Below, piece after piece: positions 44,869-54,266 of a stretch of 64,000 nt of DNA; within the stretch, counting starts at the first letter, position 1, and every line of letters starts with the position of its first letter. Origin of the DNA: Sporosarcina sp. JAI121 (GTDB taxonomy: Bacteria > Bacillota > Bacilli > Bacillales_A > Planococcaceae); NCBI RefSeq assembly GCF_013408665.1, contig NZ_JACCCL010000001.1:386498-450497 (forward strand). The letters are read 5' to 3'. Under the pieces are notes generated by a model, which was not told the DNA's origin, did not search any database, and saw nothing but the letters and a program-made list of their open reading frames with translations. The translations under genes were made by a program, and so were the position numbers.

Positions 44869-47370
44869 TCACTTCCTGATCTCCATCTTGACATACCGAT
44901 GTCCAGGTAGTTCATTTCCATAACTATCAAATGCGATAAACACACCTTCACGATACAAGTCGAAATTCGAGATTTCATTGATTTCCTTCGTAAGAGCGAA
45001 CAAACCTTGCCCCCGTGGAATCAATTCATAATCGATATCACCTTGCAATGAATTGAAGCGCAACACCACTCGCGCGACATTTCCACAGCGTTCGTTAACG
45101 AACGTGCTCATGAAGAATGTTGAGCTGGTGCGTTCAAGTACCGGTGATCTGAATAATTGGCTCGCTGTCGTACACGACGGGGCAGGGATGCCACATGTCA
45201 CTTCGGAAAGAATGGACTGGTAAGCTGCCCCTAGGTCGATGCTTTCCGCAACATGGTAGTATTGTCCGCCAGTTTCGTTAGCAAGTTTTTTCAATAATAC
45301 TTCGTTCAAGTTCTTTTCGCTTCCAAGCCCGATTGTGTGAATTGTGATGCCTTGAGCGTGAGCTTCATCAAGCATCTTAAGAATTTTGTTTTCATTTGAA
45401 TTGCCATCGGTCAAGAGAATGGCTACTTTCGGCTTGGTGTTAGTGAATGCTCCAAATGCCACTTTCATACCATCTGCAATATTCGTTCCACCGGATTCTC
45501 CTACCCTGTAAATCGTTCGTCTAACATCATAGGCAGGATTGACTCCGCTAAGTAATCTGCCTCTAGAATTAAAATCAGATGCCAAACTGTCTGATGAACC
45601 CAGTGCATCTAAAAACTGTTCTGTTTTTGTTACACGTTCGCGATACCGGTCGTTCTTTTTCATACTACCCGAAGAGTCGATGATGAACGCGACTTCCGCA
45701 TTGTTGGAACAACTAAAATCACTACGTAAAGGTACGTCATATAACATTTCTTTACTATGTTTTTTATTCAATACAGATGTAATTTCATCTTTGTAACGCG
45801 GATCAACTTGATCGATTTCCGCACTGATTTCATCGAGTATTGGCTCCGTGTTCCAAATCGATCTAGTCGTCGTGGTACTTGCCACACCATTCACAAAGTA
45901 GGCATATTCATTCGACAAATAAGCACCTACAGATGAATGGAAACGGACGCGTCCAGTAAAGTTTTGAATCAATTCGCCGCCTGGACGGACTATTTTTGAG
46001 GTTACGCGATTCGACGCTACACCTTGGTTATCAAACACTTTCTCAGTTTCAATCCGCAACTCCGCTTGAGGGATGTAATCCAGCTGCACACTGACCGGCT
46101 TATGATAGCAATCCATATTCGGGTTATTTTTCCCGTTGATTTGGAATGAAAGTGTATCCTTTTGCGCCACGGTCACCGGTGGGGCAGTTATTTTCACTAT
46201 CAAATCGGGGCCGTCGCTGTTAGCTGATGAGCTTGTCGATTGCAGTGCAATTGGATTGGAATTAATGCTGGCACGCACTTTTGATAAGTTGGCTAGTGCA
46301 ACTTCTACCTCGGCATCTGCTACTTCAGCGGCCTGTACTGCTTTTTCTACTAACATTTCTAATATCACTACATCAGTTTCGAAACTTAATTTCATTTCCT
46401 CAGCATTTTTCACAGCCTGCCAAGCTTGTACAGCATTGGCCTGAGCCGCTGCGACCCTCTTTTCAGCTTCCTCCAAATTTAGCTTAGGCGCAAAAATCGA
46501 CGTTCCAAATTTGCCATTATCAATCTTCGCCCCAGCCGTCGAAGTCACGCTAAACGACAACGAATCCTCATAACTAATCGGCTGCCCTGAACAGGTCTTC
46601 AGCGATACTGTCACAAACGTTGAATCCACGCCATTCGCAATCAGTGAACTTTTTTCAATATCAAATGCGACAAGTTGCGAATCGGAAGGCTTTGTTGCGA
46701 CGGGCGGTTTTGGATTTTTCTCCGGTTTAGGGAAGAAGACGGTTTCATTTCCAGTAAAGTTTGGCGGAATGTAGCCCTTAGTATCGTCGCTGCCACTGGC
46801 TTTCTTGTTCAACCCGACCATATAACAGTCGCCGTATTTTGCAAGACGCTTGAAAAATTCCGCGGCATCTGCGCGGGTCATGGAAAGGTTCGCTCCATAA
46901 TCTTTGTAATCGTTTTTGCCGGTTGCACCTGTCGCCAAATCGTTGGCATACATATAGCTCACGGCGTTTGTTTCGCTCAAATCGGACCCGCGGAATGCAG
47001 CGAAAACGCGCGCGACTTGGCCTTTCGTGATCGGCTTACTGCGCACTTTCATGTTCGTATAGCCGTTCAATGGAATGTTTTTGCTTTGCATATAACGATA
47101 ATTGTCGCTGGAATTGCCCGACGAACAGTCGAAACGAACGAGTAGGGCAACGAATTGCGCCTCCGTCAATGTGGCATCAGGTTTAAATGTGCCATTCGAA
47201 TACCCTTTGATAAGCCCCTTTTTGTACGCCCACTCAATGGAAGAGTAGGCTGGGTGTGTCGTTTTGACATCTTTGAAAGGGCTCGCCGCACTGGCAAATG
47301 AGGGAACTGCGATAAGCATTAAAACCGCCAAAATGACAAAGGATAGAGCCCTTTTTTTGTAAGTAATCAT
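44869..47370 (-). CDS. SLH- and vWA-domain surface protein
   Basis: The product is about 833 aa. Signal peptide to about residue 29. One clear SLH motif follows (FKDVKTTHPAYSSIEWAYKK, then GYSNGTFKPD), with two weaker ones to about 180. An Ig-like segment near 235 is interrupted by a coiled-coil insertion (about 300-370, Ala/Glu-rich). A vWA domain from about 550 has the MIDAS motif DSSGS and LLTDGNSNENK. It would attach to wall polymers through SLH and bind ligands in a metal-dependent way. ATG 47370 gives a normal signal peptide; GTG 47391 overlaps the preceding stop. Confidence 0.87.
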   Translation of the reverse strand: MITYKKRALSFVILAVLMLIAVPSFASAASPFKDVKTTHPAYSSIEWAYKKGLIKGYSNGTFKPDATLTEAQFVALLVRFDCSSGNSSDNYRYMQSKNIPLNGYTNMKVRSKPITKGQVARVFAAFRGSDLSETNAVSYMYANDLATGATGKNDYKDYGANLSMTRADAAEFFKRLAKYGDCYMVGLNKKASGSDDTKGYIPPNFTGNETVFFPKPEKNPKPPVATKPSDSQLVAFDIEKSSLIANGVDSTFVTVSLKTCSGQPISYEDSLSFSVTSTAGAKIDNGKFGTSIFAPKLNLEEAEKRVAAAQANAVQAWQAVKNAEEMKLSFETDVVILEMLVEKAVQAAEVADAEVEVALANLSKVRASINSNPIALQSTSSSANSDGPDLIVKITAPPVTVAQKDTLSFQINGKNNPNMDCYHKPVSVQLDYIPQAELRIETEKVFDNQGVASNRVTSKIVRPGGELIQNFTGRVRFHSSVGAYLSNEYAYFVNGVASTTTTRSIWNTEPILDEISAEIDQVDPRYKDEITSVLNKKHSKEMLYDVPLRSDFSCSNNAEVAFIIDSSGSMKKNDRYRERVTKTEQFLDALGSSDSLASDFNSRGRLLSGVNPAYDVRRTIYRVGESGGTNIADGMKVAFGAFTNTKPKVAILLTDGNSNENKILKMLDEAHAQGITIHTIGLGSEKNLNEVLLKKLANETGGQYYHVAESIDLGAAYQSILSEVTCGIPAPSCTTASQLFRSPVLERTSSTFFMSTFVNERCGNVARVVLRFNSLQGDIDYELIPRGQGLFALTKEINEISNFDLYREGVFIAFDSYGNELPGHRYVKMEIRK

Positions 47371-47387
47371 CAAGTTTCGTCCCTTCC

Positions 47388-48803
47388 TCACTCAAAAAAG
47401 AGCATGTCATCACGATAATTTTGTTTCAGATCATTCTCAAGAAAATCGAGGAATCGGACAATAAGTGCGGCAGATTGCGCCCGAGTCAACGGGGCATTCG
47501 GATTGAAACGGTTCTTTTCATCCCCGTAAATCAACCCGAGTTCCGTCGCCACATACACACTGTCTTTTCCCCAAGCTGGAATTTTATTGTTATCCACATA
47601 ATTCGTGCGATAACCCGGACTCGGCGCGCGGCCTTCCATGCCTAACGCACGGACAAGGATAGCTACCGCTTGCACACGCGTGATTGGGCCATTCGGATTG
47701 AATGCATCAGGTGTGACACCGTTAATAATCCCTTTTTCAACAGCACTTTCTATGAATAAATAATCTGGATCCTTCACATGTAAATCCTTGAATATCGGTT
47801 TTTTTGGCACTTTACTCTTTTTAGGCTGTTCCAACACGCGGACGTCGACCGCTTTCAACACACCGACCGTATACTGATACCGTTTCATCGGCGTATTCGG
47901 CGAGAAGAACTGCGTTTTTTCATCAAACACACCTAAGGAATACAGTCGCTGAATATTGTCCTTCGCCCAGTGCGTAGAAATATCACGGAACTTAGGAACA
48001 ATCAGCCTTTCAATTTTAGGGACATTTTCTTTTGATAAATGAATCGTCCCATTCCCGCCGCCATAAGGGATATCGTACGTATATTCACCGATCATATTGG
48101 ATTTACTGATGACAGCATGTCCTCCTGTAAAGCTGGAAAGGGAAGGGTCATGCGGTTCATATTGCAGCGTACGCGATTTGCTGTCGGACACTTTGCTTGT
48201 CACAAAAGACTGTCCAGCTTTCGTACTGATTTCATAATCCATGATCTGCGTTTCAGTCGCGCCCCAGAAATTTTCATACCCCATATTCCGGCCGCTCACA
48301 TGAACCGTGATCAATTCTTCCGTTTTCGTATCTTTATCAACCATTTTATATATTTTTCGTCCGGCAACATTCCCGGAATAATAATCGGAAGCGGGGCGGT
48401 TATCGCTCACCGCGCCTTGCGAAAACTGATAATCATCCAACGTATACGTTAGATTTTTACCAAAAGTCACTTTCTCAGAAAAGCTTTTCACCGACGTCTG
48501 GGAAGTCGTTTGCCCTTTATCCACATGCTTATCAAGATCCGTCACATACACGACGCTGCGCGTCAATTTATCCCCAGCCGCACTCGCCAATGTAAAACGG
48601 TACGTCGTCGTCACCAAGTCCTTATTTTCCTTCTCGGTCACAGTCGCTTTCCCCTTGAATATCTCTGGATAGCCCGTTAAAAAGAACACTTCCTCGTAAT
48701 CGTATTCATTGAGGACGCCACCATTGAAGTCAGCCGGCTTAGCCTCCGCCGACGGAACCGCCAAACCTATCGAAATCAACACCGCACATACAAAAACCGC
48801 CAC
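47388..48803 (-). CDS. SLH-domain surface protein
   Basis: The product is at least 471 aa. Signal peptide (cleavage near AEAKP), a beta-rich unknown region to about residue 280, and three C-terminal SLH motifs (FRDISTHWAKDNIQRLYSLG, FKDLHVKDPDYLFIESAVEK, YVDNNKIPAWGKDSVYVATE). It overlaps the next gene. The frame opens with GTG 48803, but no ribosome site is well placed for it and the signal would lack its basic start. An in-frame ATT at 48812, 6 nt from GGGTGA, would restore a lysine and may be the true start. Confidence 0.85.
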   Translation of the reverse strand: MAVFVCAVLISIGLAVPSAEAKPADFNGGVLNEYDYEEVFFLTGYPEIFKGKATVTEKENKDLVTTTYRFTLASAAGDKLTRSVVYVTDLDKHVDKGQTTSQTSVKSFSEKVTFGKNLTYTLDDYQFSQGAVSDNRPASDYYSGNVAGRKIYKMVDKDTKTEELITVHVSGRNMGYENFWGATETQIMDYEISTKAGQSFVTSKVSDSKSRTLQYEPHDPSLSSFTGGHAVISKSNMIGEYTYDIPYGGGNGTIHLSKENVPKIERLIVPKFRDISTHWAKDNIQRLYSLGVFDEKTQFFSPNTPMKRYQYTVGVLKAVDVRVLEQPKKSKVPKKPIFKDLHVKDPDYLFIESAVEKGIINGVTPDAFNPNGPITRVQAVAILVRALGMEGRAPSPGYRTNYVDNNKIPAWGKDSVYVATELGLIYGDEKNRFNPNAPLTRAQSAALIVRFLDFLENDLKQNYRDDMLFFE

Positions 48804-48846
48804 CTTATTAATAACAAATCACCCTTTTTAAGCTATTTTGGCTGGC

Positions 48847-48879
48847 GAATTGACTGGGTGACAGTCACCCAGTCAATTC
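48847..48879. repeat. 33-bp perfect palindrome of the GTGAC family
   Basis: Arm GAATTGACTGGGTGAC pairs with GTCACCCAGTCAATTC around an A. It sits between two minus-strand surface protein genes, followed by the outer motif TGACACAATTC. Confidence 0.9.
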
Positions 48880-48888
48880 TGACACAAT

Positions 48889-50538
48889 TCAATCGACCAG
48901 CAGAACTCTGCCTTTTACCTTGGATTCGTGCAGTACGTAAACACGTTCACCCGGTTGTAGATCACATGCTTTTATCACTTTTCCGTCGCGAATGATAGTT
49001 GCTTGTTCAATGTTCATGCTAGAAATATTACCAGCTGTATTCCAGTAGCCATTCATCCACTGACTAACATTGCGGATGCTGATAACGCTTGGTTTATACG
49101 GATTGATAGCTTCAATCCTTCCGACGGACACGAGATTCGCCGTTGGTGCTTTTGGATCGATGAGATGTGCGGCAACGATGGTTTGATTAGCCACATAGAA
49201 GTAACCCCAACGCCCTGCATGGTGTCTCATTTCATCTTGCTGTGGAACGATTTTAATGACGGAACCGCCAAAGTCTTCGATTGCAACAGTATCGTTACTG
49301 AACGCGAATTTAGGTGCTGTTATCGTTCTCCAGTAATTATTCGACAGCAAGGAGGCATTTTTCAATGTCACTTTATAAGAATGGCCTGAACTGATCTGGC
49401 CAAAGTAAATCGCATGGCTCGTCAAATTCGGGCTCGCAAAACCGTCATTCGTAATATGCACGACGTTCGCGTATTGACTATTCTGTTTACCATCGGTTAC
49501 AACAAATGCCGTTCCGCTTGATTGCAAACTGTTCGAAACAACCAAACGGCCATTGCGAATAAGAATTGTCCCGTCATGGTAACGGAATGAACCGGAATTT
49601 TGCAGTCCGATCATTTTCGCAGCAGTGTTGACGAACTTCATCGGCTCGTAAAACGTCCGCTCATTCGTCTTCTTGATGACCATCCTCTCAATCACTTCTT
49701 TGCCAAATTGGCTGACCGTCACGAAATAAACATCGTGATTCGCATAGTAACGAAGGCGATCCGATTTAATCTTTTCATTTCCAACATAGATGGGTATTTT
49801 TGCAGAATATGTATAGCTGCTGGTGCTTTTTGGGGCGACCGGCTGCCACTTCCAATCCCGGAACATCCGCTCATCTTTGATGTGAAGCTTATTCGTCGTC
49901 GGCTCAATGCGCTGAATCGTCCCTTTATAAAGAGCCTCCACTTGAATGCCCTGGACAATCACTTCGATGGAATCAATGAAATTCGTGTCATACTCGGAAA
50001 AGATCAGTTTAACCCGGTCTCCCTCGTACATAACGCTCAAATCCGTGAGCGCCGTCCCTTTGATGACGTCGGTTGCATCATTTATATAGTACGTTTTCGA
50101 TTGGCCAGTATCGAGTCGGATCGATAGGAACTTCCCGTTTTTATCGACTTTGTTGACAGTCCCCGTCACGACTTTATCGCGGTGCTCAATTTTCGCAGGC
50201 TCCGTTCCTGTCATGCCCCGGAGTGCTTTGACACGGCGTAATTCAACATCTGCCTCGACTTCCATCCCAAGCTTGAAGGCATCGATCGTCGTCGAAACCG
50301 AATCGACCGACAGCTTCGCGAACTTATCAATATTCAACGTCGTCGTCCGACCCTGAGCATTCTTGATGGTGATGCTTTTCAACCGTTTCTCCGTCACATT
50401 TTTGCCCAGTTGCACTTCGTCATACGCCACATCCACAAACGTCCCGCTAACCGGAGCACTGGCCGAAGCCAGATTCGTTTGGAATAAACCCATGCAAAAT
50501 AATGCGACTACAGTCGAATAAATATAGAGTTTCTTCAT
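48889..50538 (-). CDS. Secreted beta-rich protein of unknown family
   Basis: The product is 549 aa. Signal peptide (KKLYIYSTVVALFCMGLFQ, cleavage near ASASAP). The mature protein is rich in short beta strands with repeated G-x-V/I patterns (GTVNKVDKNGKFLSIRLD, GTIQRIEPTTNKLHIKDE, GRIEAINPYKPSVISIRN), suggesting several small beta-barrel or OB-like modules. No SLH motif. It lies just upstream of two SLH genes and may be part of the same surface assembly. ATG 50538 is 11 nt from GGGAGG; TTG 50547 is too close to that site. Confidence 0.72.
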   Translation of the reverse strand: MKKLYIYSTVVALFCMGLFQTNLASASAPVSGTFVDVAYDEVQLGKNVTEKRLKSITIKNAQGRTTTLNIDKFAKLSVDSVSTTIDAFKLGMEVEADVELRRVKALRGMTGTEPAKIEHRDKVVTGTVNKVDKNGKFLSIRLDTGQSKTYYINDATDVIKGTALTDLSVMYEGDRVKLIFSEYDTNFIDSIEVIVQGIQVEALYKGTIQRIEPTTNKLHIKDERMFRDWKWQPVAPKSTSSYTYSAKIPIYVGNEKIKSDRLRYYANHDVYFVTVSQFGKEVIERMVIKKTNERTFYEPMKFVNTAAKMIGLQNSGSFRYHDGTILIRNGRLVVSNSLQSSGTAFVVTDGKQNSQYANVVHITNDGFASPNLTSHAIYFGQISSGHSYKVTLKNASLLSNNYWRTITAPKFAFSNDTVAIEDFGGSVIKIVPQQDEMRHHAGRWGYFYVANQTIVAAHLIDPKAPTANLVSVGRIEAINPYKPSVISIRNVSQWMNGYWNTAGNISSMNIEQATIIRDGKVIKACDLQPGERVYVLHESKVKGRVLLVD

Positions 50539-50688
50539 TACATACAATGCCTCCCACGTACAAATTTTGTTAGGATACTAGGTCTAAGTAGATAGATTTG
50601 TCCATAGGTAGTATATCGGAGGGAAGAAGAGGAATGTTAGGCGGAAATTTGGGAAAGAAGATATTAGTTCGGTGTTTCAGAAGGGGAG

Positions 50689-50727
50689 TTGTCTGAATAG
50701 TGTCTAAGTTGACTTGGTGACAGGTAC
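50689..50727 (+). repeat. GTGAC hairpin element heading array 7 (right arm changed)
   Basis: TTGTCTGAATAGTGTCTAAG then TTGACTTGGTGACAGGTACT. The usual GTCACC arm is replaced by GGTACT, as in the copy at 10811-10840. Confidence 0.75.
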
Positions 50728-50753
50728 TTTTAAGTGGGGGCAACCTTGGGGAG

Positions 50754-51305
50754 TGTCCAACCAATCTAGGGAAGTGTCCAACAAAACGGGGAGTGTCCAA
50801 CAAAATCATTAAAGCGTCCAACCAAATTTAGAAACTGTCCAACCAACCTCTGGTAGTCTCCAACCAATCCTGGAAAGTGTCCAACGAACCGGGGAGTGTC
50901 CAACAAAACCCTTAAAGCGTCCAACCAAATTTAGAAACTGTCCAACCAACCTCTGGTAGTCTCCAACCAATCCTGGAAAGTGTCCAACGAACTGGGGAGT
51001 GTCCAACAAAATCATTAAAGCGTCCAACCAAATCGAGAAACTGTCTAACCAACCTCTGGTAGTCTCCAACCAATCCTGGAAAGTGTCCAACGAACCGGGG
51101 AGTGTCCAATAAAATCATTAAAGCGTCCAACCAAATCGAGAAACTGTCCAACCAACCTCTGGTAGTCTCCAACCAATCCTGGAAAGTGTCCAACGAACCG
51201 GGGAGTGTCCAACAAAACCCTTAAAGCGTCCAACCAAATCGAGAAACTGCCCAACCAACCTCCGGTAGTGTCCAACCAATCTAGGAAACTGTCCAACGAA
51301 CCGGG
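50754..51305 (+). repeat. 21-bp-unit GTGTCCAAC array (array 7)
   Basis: About 26 units. The junction GGGGAGTGTCC recurs at 50891, 50994, 51097 and 51200, exactly 103 bp apart. Each block is one 19-bp unit (GTGTCCAACGAACCGGGGA) plus four 21-bp units. Blocks differ by only a few bases. It lies in a divergent intergenic region. Confidence 0.92.
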
Positions 51306-51306
51306 A

Positions 51307-51329
51307 AATTGACTTAGTGACTGTCACCC
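51307..51329 (+). repeat. GTGAC hairpin closing array 7
   Basis: AATTGACTTAGTGACTGTCA followed by CCC; one mismatch in the palindrome. It brackets array 7 on the right as in array 6. Confidence 0.72.
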
Positions 51330-51461
51330 ACCCAACTCACCCAGTCCCAAAAACATAGGACTTACTCGCCACATGTCGTATAATAAAACCAACACAAGTC
51401 CCAAGACAAACGTACTCTATATAAAACACCCTACACCACTGAACCGAAAGGAGTATGCATC

Positions 51462-54266
51462 TTGAAAGAACAAACAAGATATTCCCGACTCGCGAATATC
51501 ACAAAGCTGATCAATACGAAGCGGGAACTGCGTGAAGTATTGGAAGTTGTCACAACGGCAATATCCGAGGAAATCGTTCAATGTGATTCGGTTGGAATCT
51601 ATCTGCCGCAGGACGATGGATCATTCAGAGGGTTCGTCGGGAAACCGGCACTTATCAACGGAATGACGCTCGATATGCATGTCATTGATACGGAATTTGA
51701 TTTACTGGCAAAAGAAGTGATTGACACGCAAAAAACCATTTACATACCTGATACATCGAAGGACAATCGTCCAGATCCCCGGGCGGTCAAAGGGTTTCAG
51801 ATTAAATCCCTATTGGCATTGCCCATCTCCCATGAGAATGAGCTGTTCGGCCTTGTATTCTTATTCGACTATGGAATTCCTATGAATTTGACAGAGTCGG
51901 AGATTCAAACAGTTGAGGCTTATGTCAATATGGCTGCCGTGGCGATTCAAAACGCGGCTAATTTATCGCGGAAAATGGATCTCATTGCCGAAAAGCAATT
52001 GCTGCTGGACGTGTCCCGCGAATTGTCGATGTGTTCATCGATGAAAGAAGCACTGGAGAAATGTTTTTACTACATAGGAAAAGTGTTGAACAATGACAAT
52101 GTAGGGGTGCATTTACTCGACCCTTTATCCGAACGGAGAATTAAACCGGCCAGTTTAAGCAAGCAAAGCGACTGGACAGAAGAAGAGTGGATAGAAACAC
52201 ATAAACAGTCAACGATTGACGAAAGAACGGATGCGGCTTTCCAAGATGTGATCCAAACGAAAAAAGCATTATTCATTCCAGATGTTTTTGCAGATGACAG
52301 ACCTAACCATGACGCTTGTCGGAGTTTTGGCATTAAGGGGATGTCCCTGTTCCCGATCGTCTCCATGGGCGAGGTGTTAGGCGTAATCGCAGTCGTGGAT
52401 CTGGATGAAAAAGGGCGTGTTTATTCGGAAGCGAATTTGCAGCTGGCCCAGTCGATTATAGATGTCACCGCCTCTACGTTATCGAATTTATTATTCATGG
52501 AAAAGCAAGAAGTGATAATAGAAGAAAGAACGTCGGAAATTACGGAGAAAAACATAGAACTTGAAAGTGTAGTGACGGAGTTGCAACAGCTTAGCCGCGA
52601 AAAAGAACTGATCCTCAACTCGGCAGGCGAAGGCATATTTGGTTTGGACCTTGATGGAAAAATCACATTTTGCAACCCCGCAGGAGAATTGATGTTGGGT
52701 TATGAAACAAAAGGTCAACTGATCGGGCAATCCGCCTGCATTATCTTTAATCGTAATGATATGAAAAAATATAATAACGGCATGCCTATTATTGAAAAGA
52801 GTAGCAAGAAGTCTCACACAGAAGGCAACTTCTTCAGAAAAGACCATTCCAGTTTTCCGGTGGAATACGTGATTTCGCCCATCATGGAAGGAAACGAGAT
52901 TGTCGGCGACGTCGTGACGTTTAAAGACATCACGCAGCGCAAACAAATGGAGGAAGAAATCAGATACCATGCCTACTATGACAGTCTGACAAATTTACCG
53001 AACAGAGTGCTGTTGAAAGACAGGCTGGATAATGCGATTACGCATGCCGGCGTCCATGGGGAAAATATAGCCGTTCTCTTCATGGATCTCGACCGCTTCA
53101 AATCGGTCAATGACACACTTGGGCATAGCTATGGAGACCTATTATTGGCGGACGTGGCAAATCGGTTGCGTACTTGCATTCCGAAAGATGCAACGGCGTC
53201 GCGGCAAGGCGGGGACGAGTTCATCATCGTTTTACCGCATGTCAAAAATGAAATCGATGTACTGAGGATCATTGAATGTGTCGCCGATACGTTTTCGAAA
53301 CCGTTCTCGTTGCGGGGAAATGAAGTCTATATTAAAAATAGTATTGGAATCAGTCTATTCCCGAAGGACGGGCATACTGCCGAACTGCTAATTAAAAACG
53401 CGGATATCGCGATGTACCAGTCCAAAGAAGTGCCAGGTACCAGTTACAGTTTCTACAAAGCCGGAATGGATACAAGAACCTTTGAAAGCGTCAAATTAGA
53501 AAATGCATTATACAAAGCGCTGGAAAACAACGAACTCATCATCTACTACCAACCGCAAATAAACTATAAAACGAAAACGGTTGTTGGCGTGGAAGCATTG
53601 ATCAGGTGGAATCATCCGACAGAAGGGTTGATATCACCGGATAAATTCATTCCGATTGCTGAAGAAACGGGGTTGATCGTCCCTATCGGCGAGTGGGTTC
53701 TTGAAAATGCATGTAGGCAAATCAAGCAATGGCAGGATCAGGGGTATCCGCTACTGAGCGTGGCCGTTAATTTATCAGTTCGCCAGTTCGAACAGAATGA
53801 TCTATTTTCAATCGTCCAATCGATTTTGGATAAAACGGGGCTTTCTTCCGAATATTTATACCTCGAACTGACTGAAAATCAAATCATCAAAAACACAGAG
53901 ATGACGTTGCAAACAATGGAGCAACTCAAAGCGATCGGCATAAAAATAGCGATCGATGATTTCGGTACCGGCTATTCATCTCTGGGGTATTTAAAGAACT
54001 TCCCGATTAACACGCTGAAAATCGACAAATCATTTATTCAGGACTTAAGAAAAGGCGACGACAATGCAGCCATCACGAATACCATTATTACGCTGGCTCA
54101 AAACCTGAACTTGAATGTGATTGCAGAAGGCGTCGAGACATCTGAACAAGCAGAATTTCTTTCTTCACGCAATTGTTATTTGATGCAAGGATTTTACTTT
54201 GATCGTCCCATGACGGCCGAAGATTTCGAGCAAAAACATTTCATCAATCCAGGAGTGATTTCATGA
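51462..54266 (+). CDS. GAF-GAF-PAS-GGDEF-EAL cyclic-di-GMP protein
   Basis: The product is 934 aa and soluble. Two GAF domains (about 15-165 and 180-345), a PAS domain (about 380-500), GGDEF (RQGGDEF near 581) and EAL ([10 protein letters not shown] near 713, [10 protein letters not shown] near 835). Both catalytic signatures are intact; the usual inhibitory RxxD before GGDEF is not seen. It could make or degrade c-di-GMP in response to a small ligand. TTG start with AAAGGAG upstream. Its stop overlaps the next gene (ATGA), an unusual pairing with a ThDP enzyme. Confidence 0.94.
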   Translation: MKEQTRYSRLANITKLINTKRELREVLEVVTTAISEEIVQCDSVGIYLPQDDGSFRGFVGKPALINGMTLDMHVIDTEFDLLAKEVIDTQKTIYIPDTSKDNRPDPRAVKGFQIKSLLALPISHENELFGLVFLFDYGIPMNLTESEIQTVEAYVNMAAVAIQNAANLSRKMDLIAEKQLLLDVSRELSMCSSMKEALEKCFYYIGKVLNNDNVGVHLLDPLSERRIKPASLSKQSDWTEEEWIETHKQSTIDERTDAAFQDVIQTKKALFIPDVFADDRPNHDACRSFGIKGMSLFPIVSMGEVLGVIAVVDLDEKGRVYSEANLQLAQSIIDVTASTLSNLLFMEKQEVIIEERTSEITEKNIELESVVTELQQLSREKELILNSAGEGIFGLDLDGKITFCNPAGELMLGYETKGQLIGQSACIIFNRNDMKKYNNGMPIIEKSSKKSHTEGNFFRKDHSSFPVEYVISPIMEGNEIVGDVVTFKDITQRKQMEEEIRYHAYYDSLTNLPNRVLLKDRLDNAITHAGVHGENIAVLFMDLDRFKSVNDTLGHSYGDLLLADVANRLRTCIPKDATASRQGGDEFIIVLPHVKNEIDVLRIIECVADTFSKPFSLRGNEVYIKNSIGISLFPKDGHTAELLIKNADIAMYQSKEVPGTSYSFYKAGMDTRTFESVKLENALYKALENNELIIYYQPQINYKTKTVVGVEALIRWNHPTEGLISPDKFIPIAEETGLIVPIGEWVLENACRQIKQWQDQGYPLLSVAVNLSVRQFEQNDLFSIVQSILDKTGLSSEYLYLELTENQIIKNTEMTLQTMEQLKAIGIKIAIDDFGTGYSSLGYLKNFPINTLKIDKSFIQDLRKGDDNAAITNTIITLAQNLNLNVIAEGVETSEQAEFLSSRNCYLMQGFYFDRPMTAEDFEQKHFINPGVIS

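Noticed and set aside
50754..51305. CRISPR array
   Set aside because: The conserved part is only about 9 bp with 10-12 bp tails that themselves recur in 103-bp blocks; there are no unique spacers of 25-40 bp and no cas genes.
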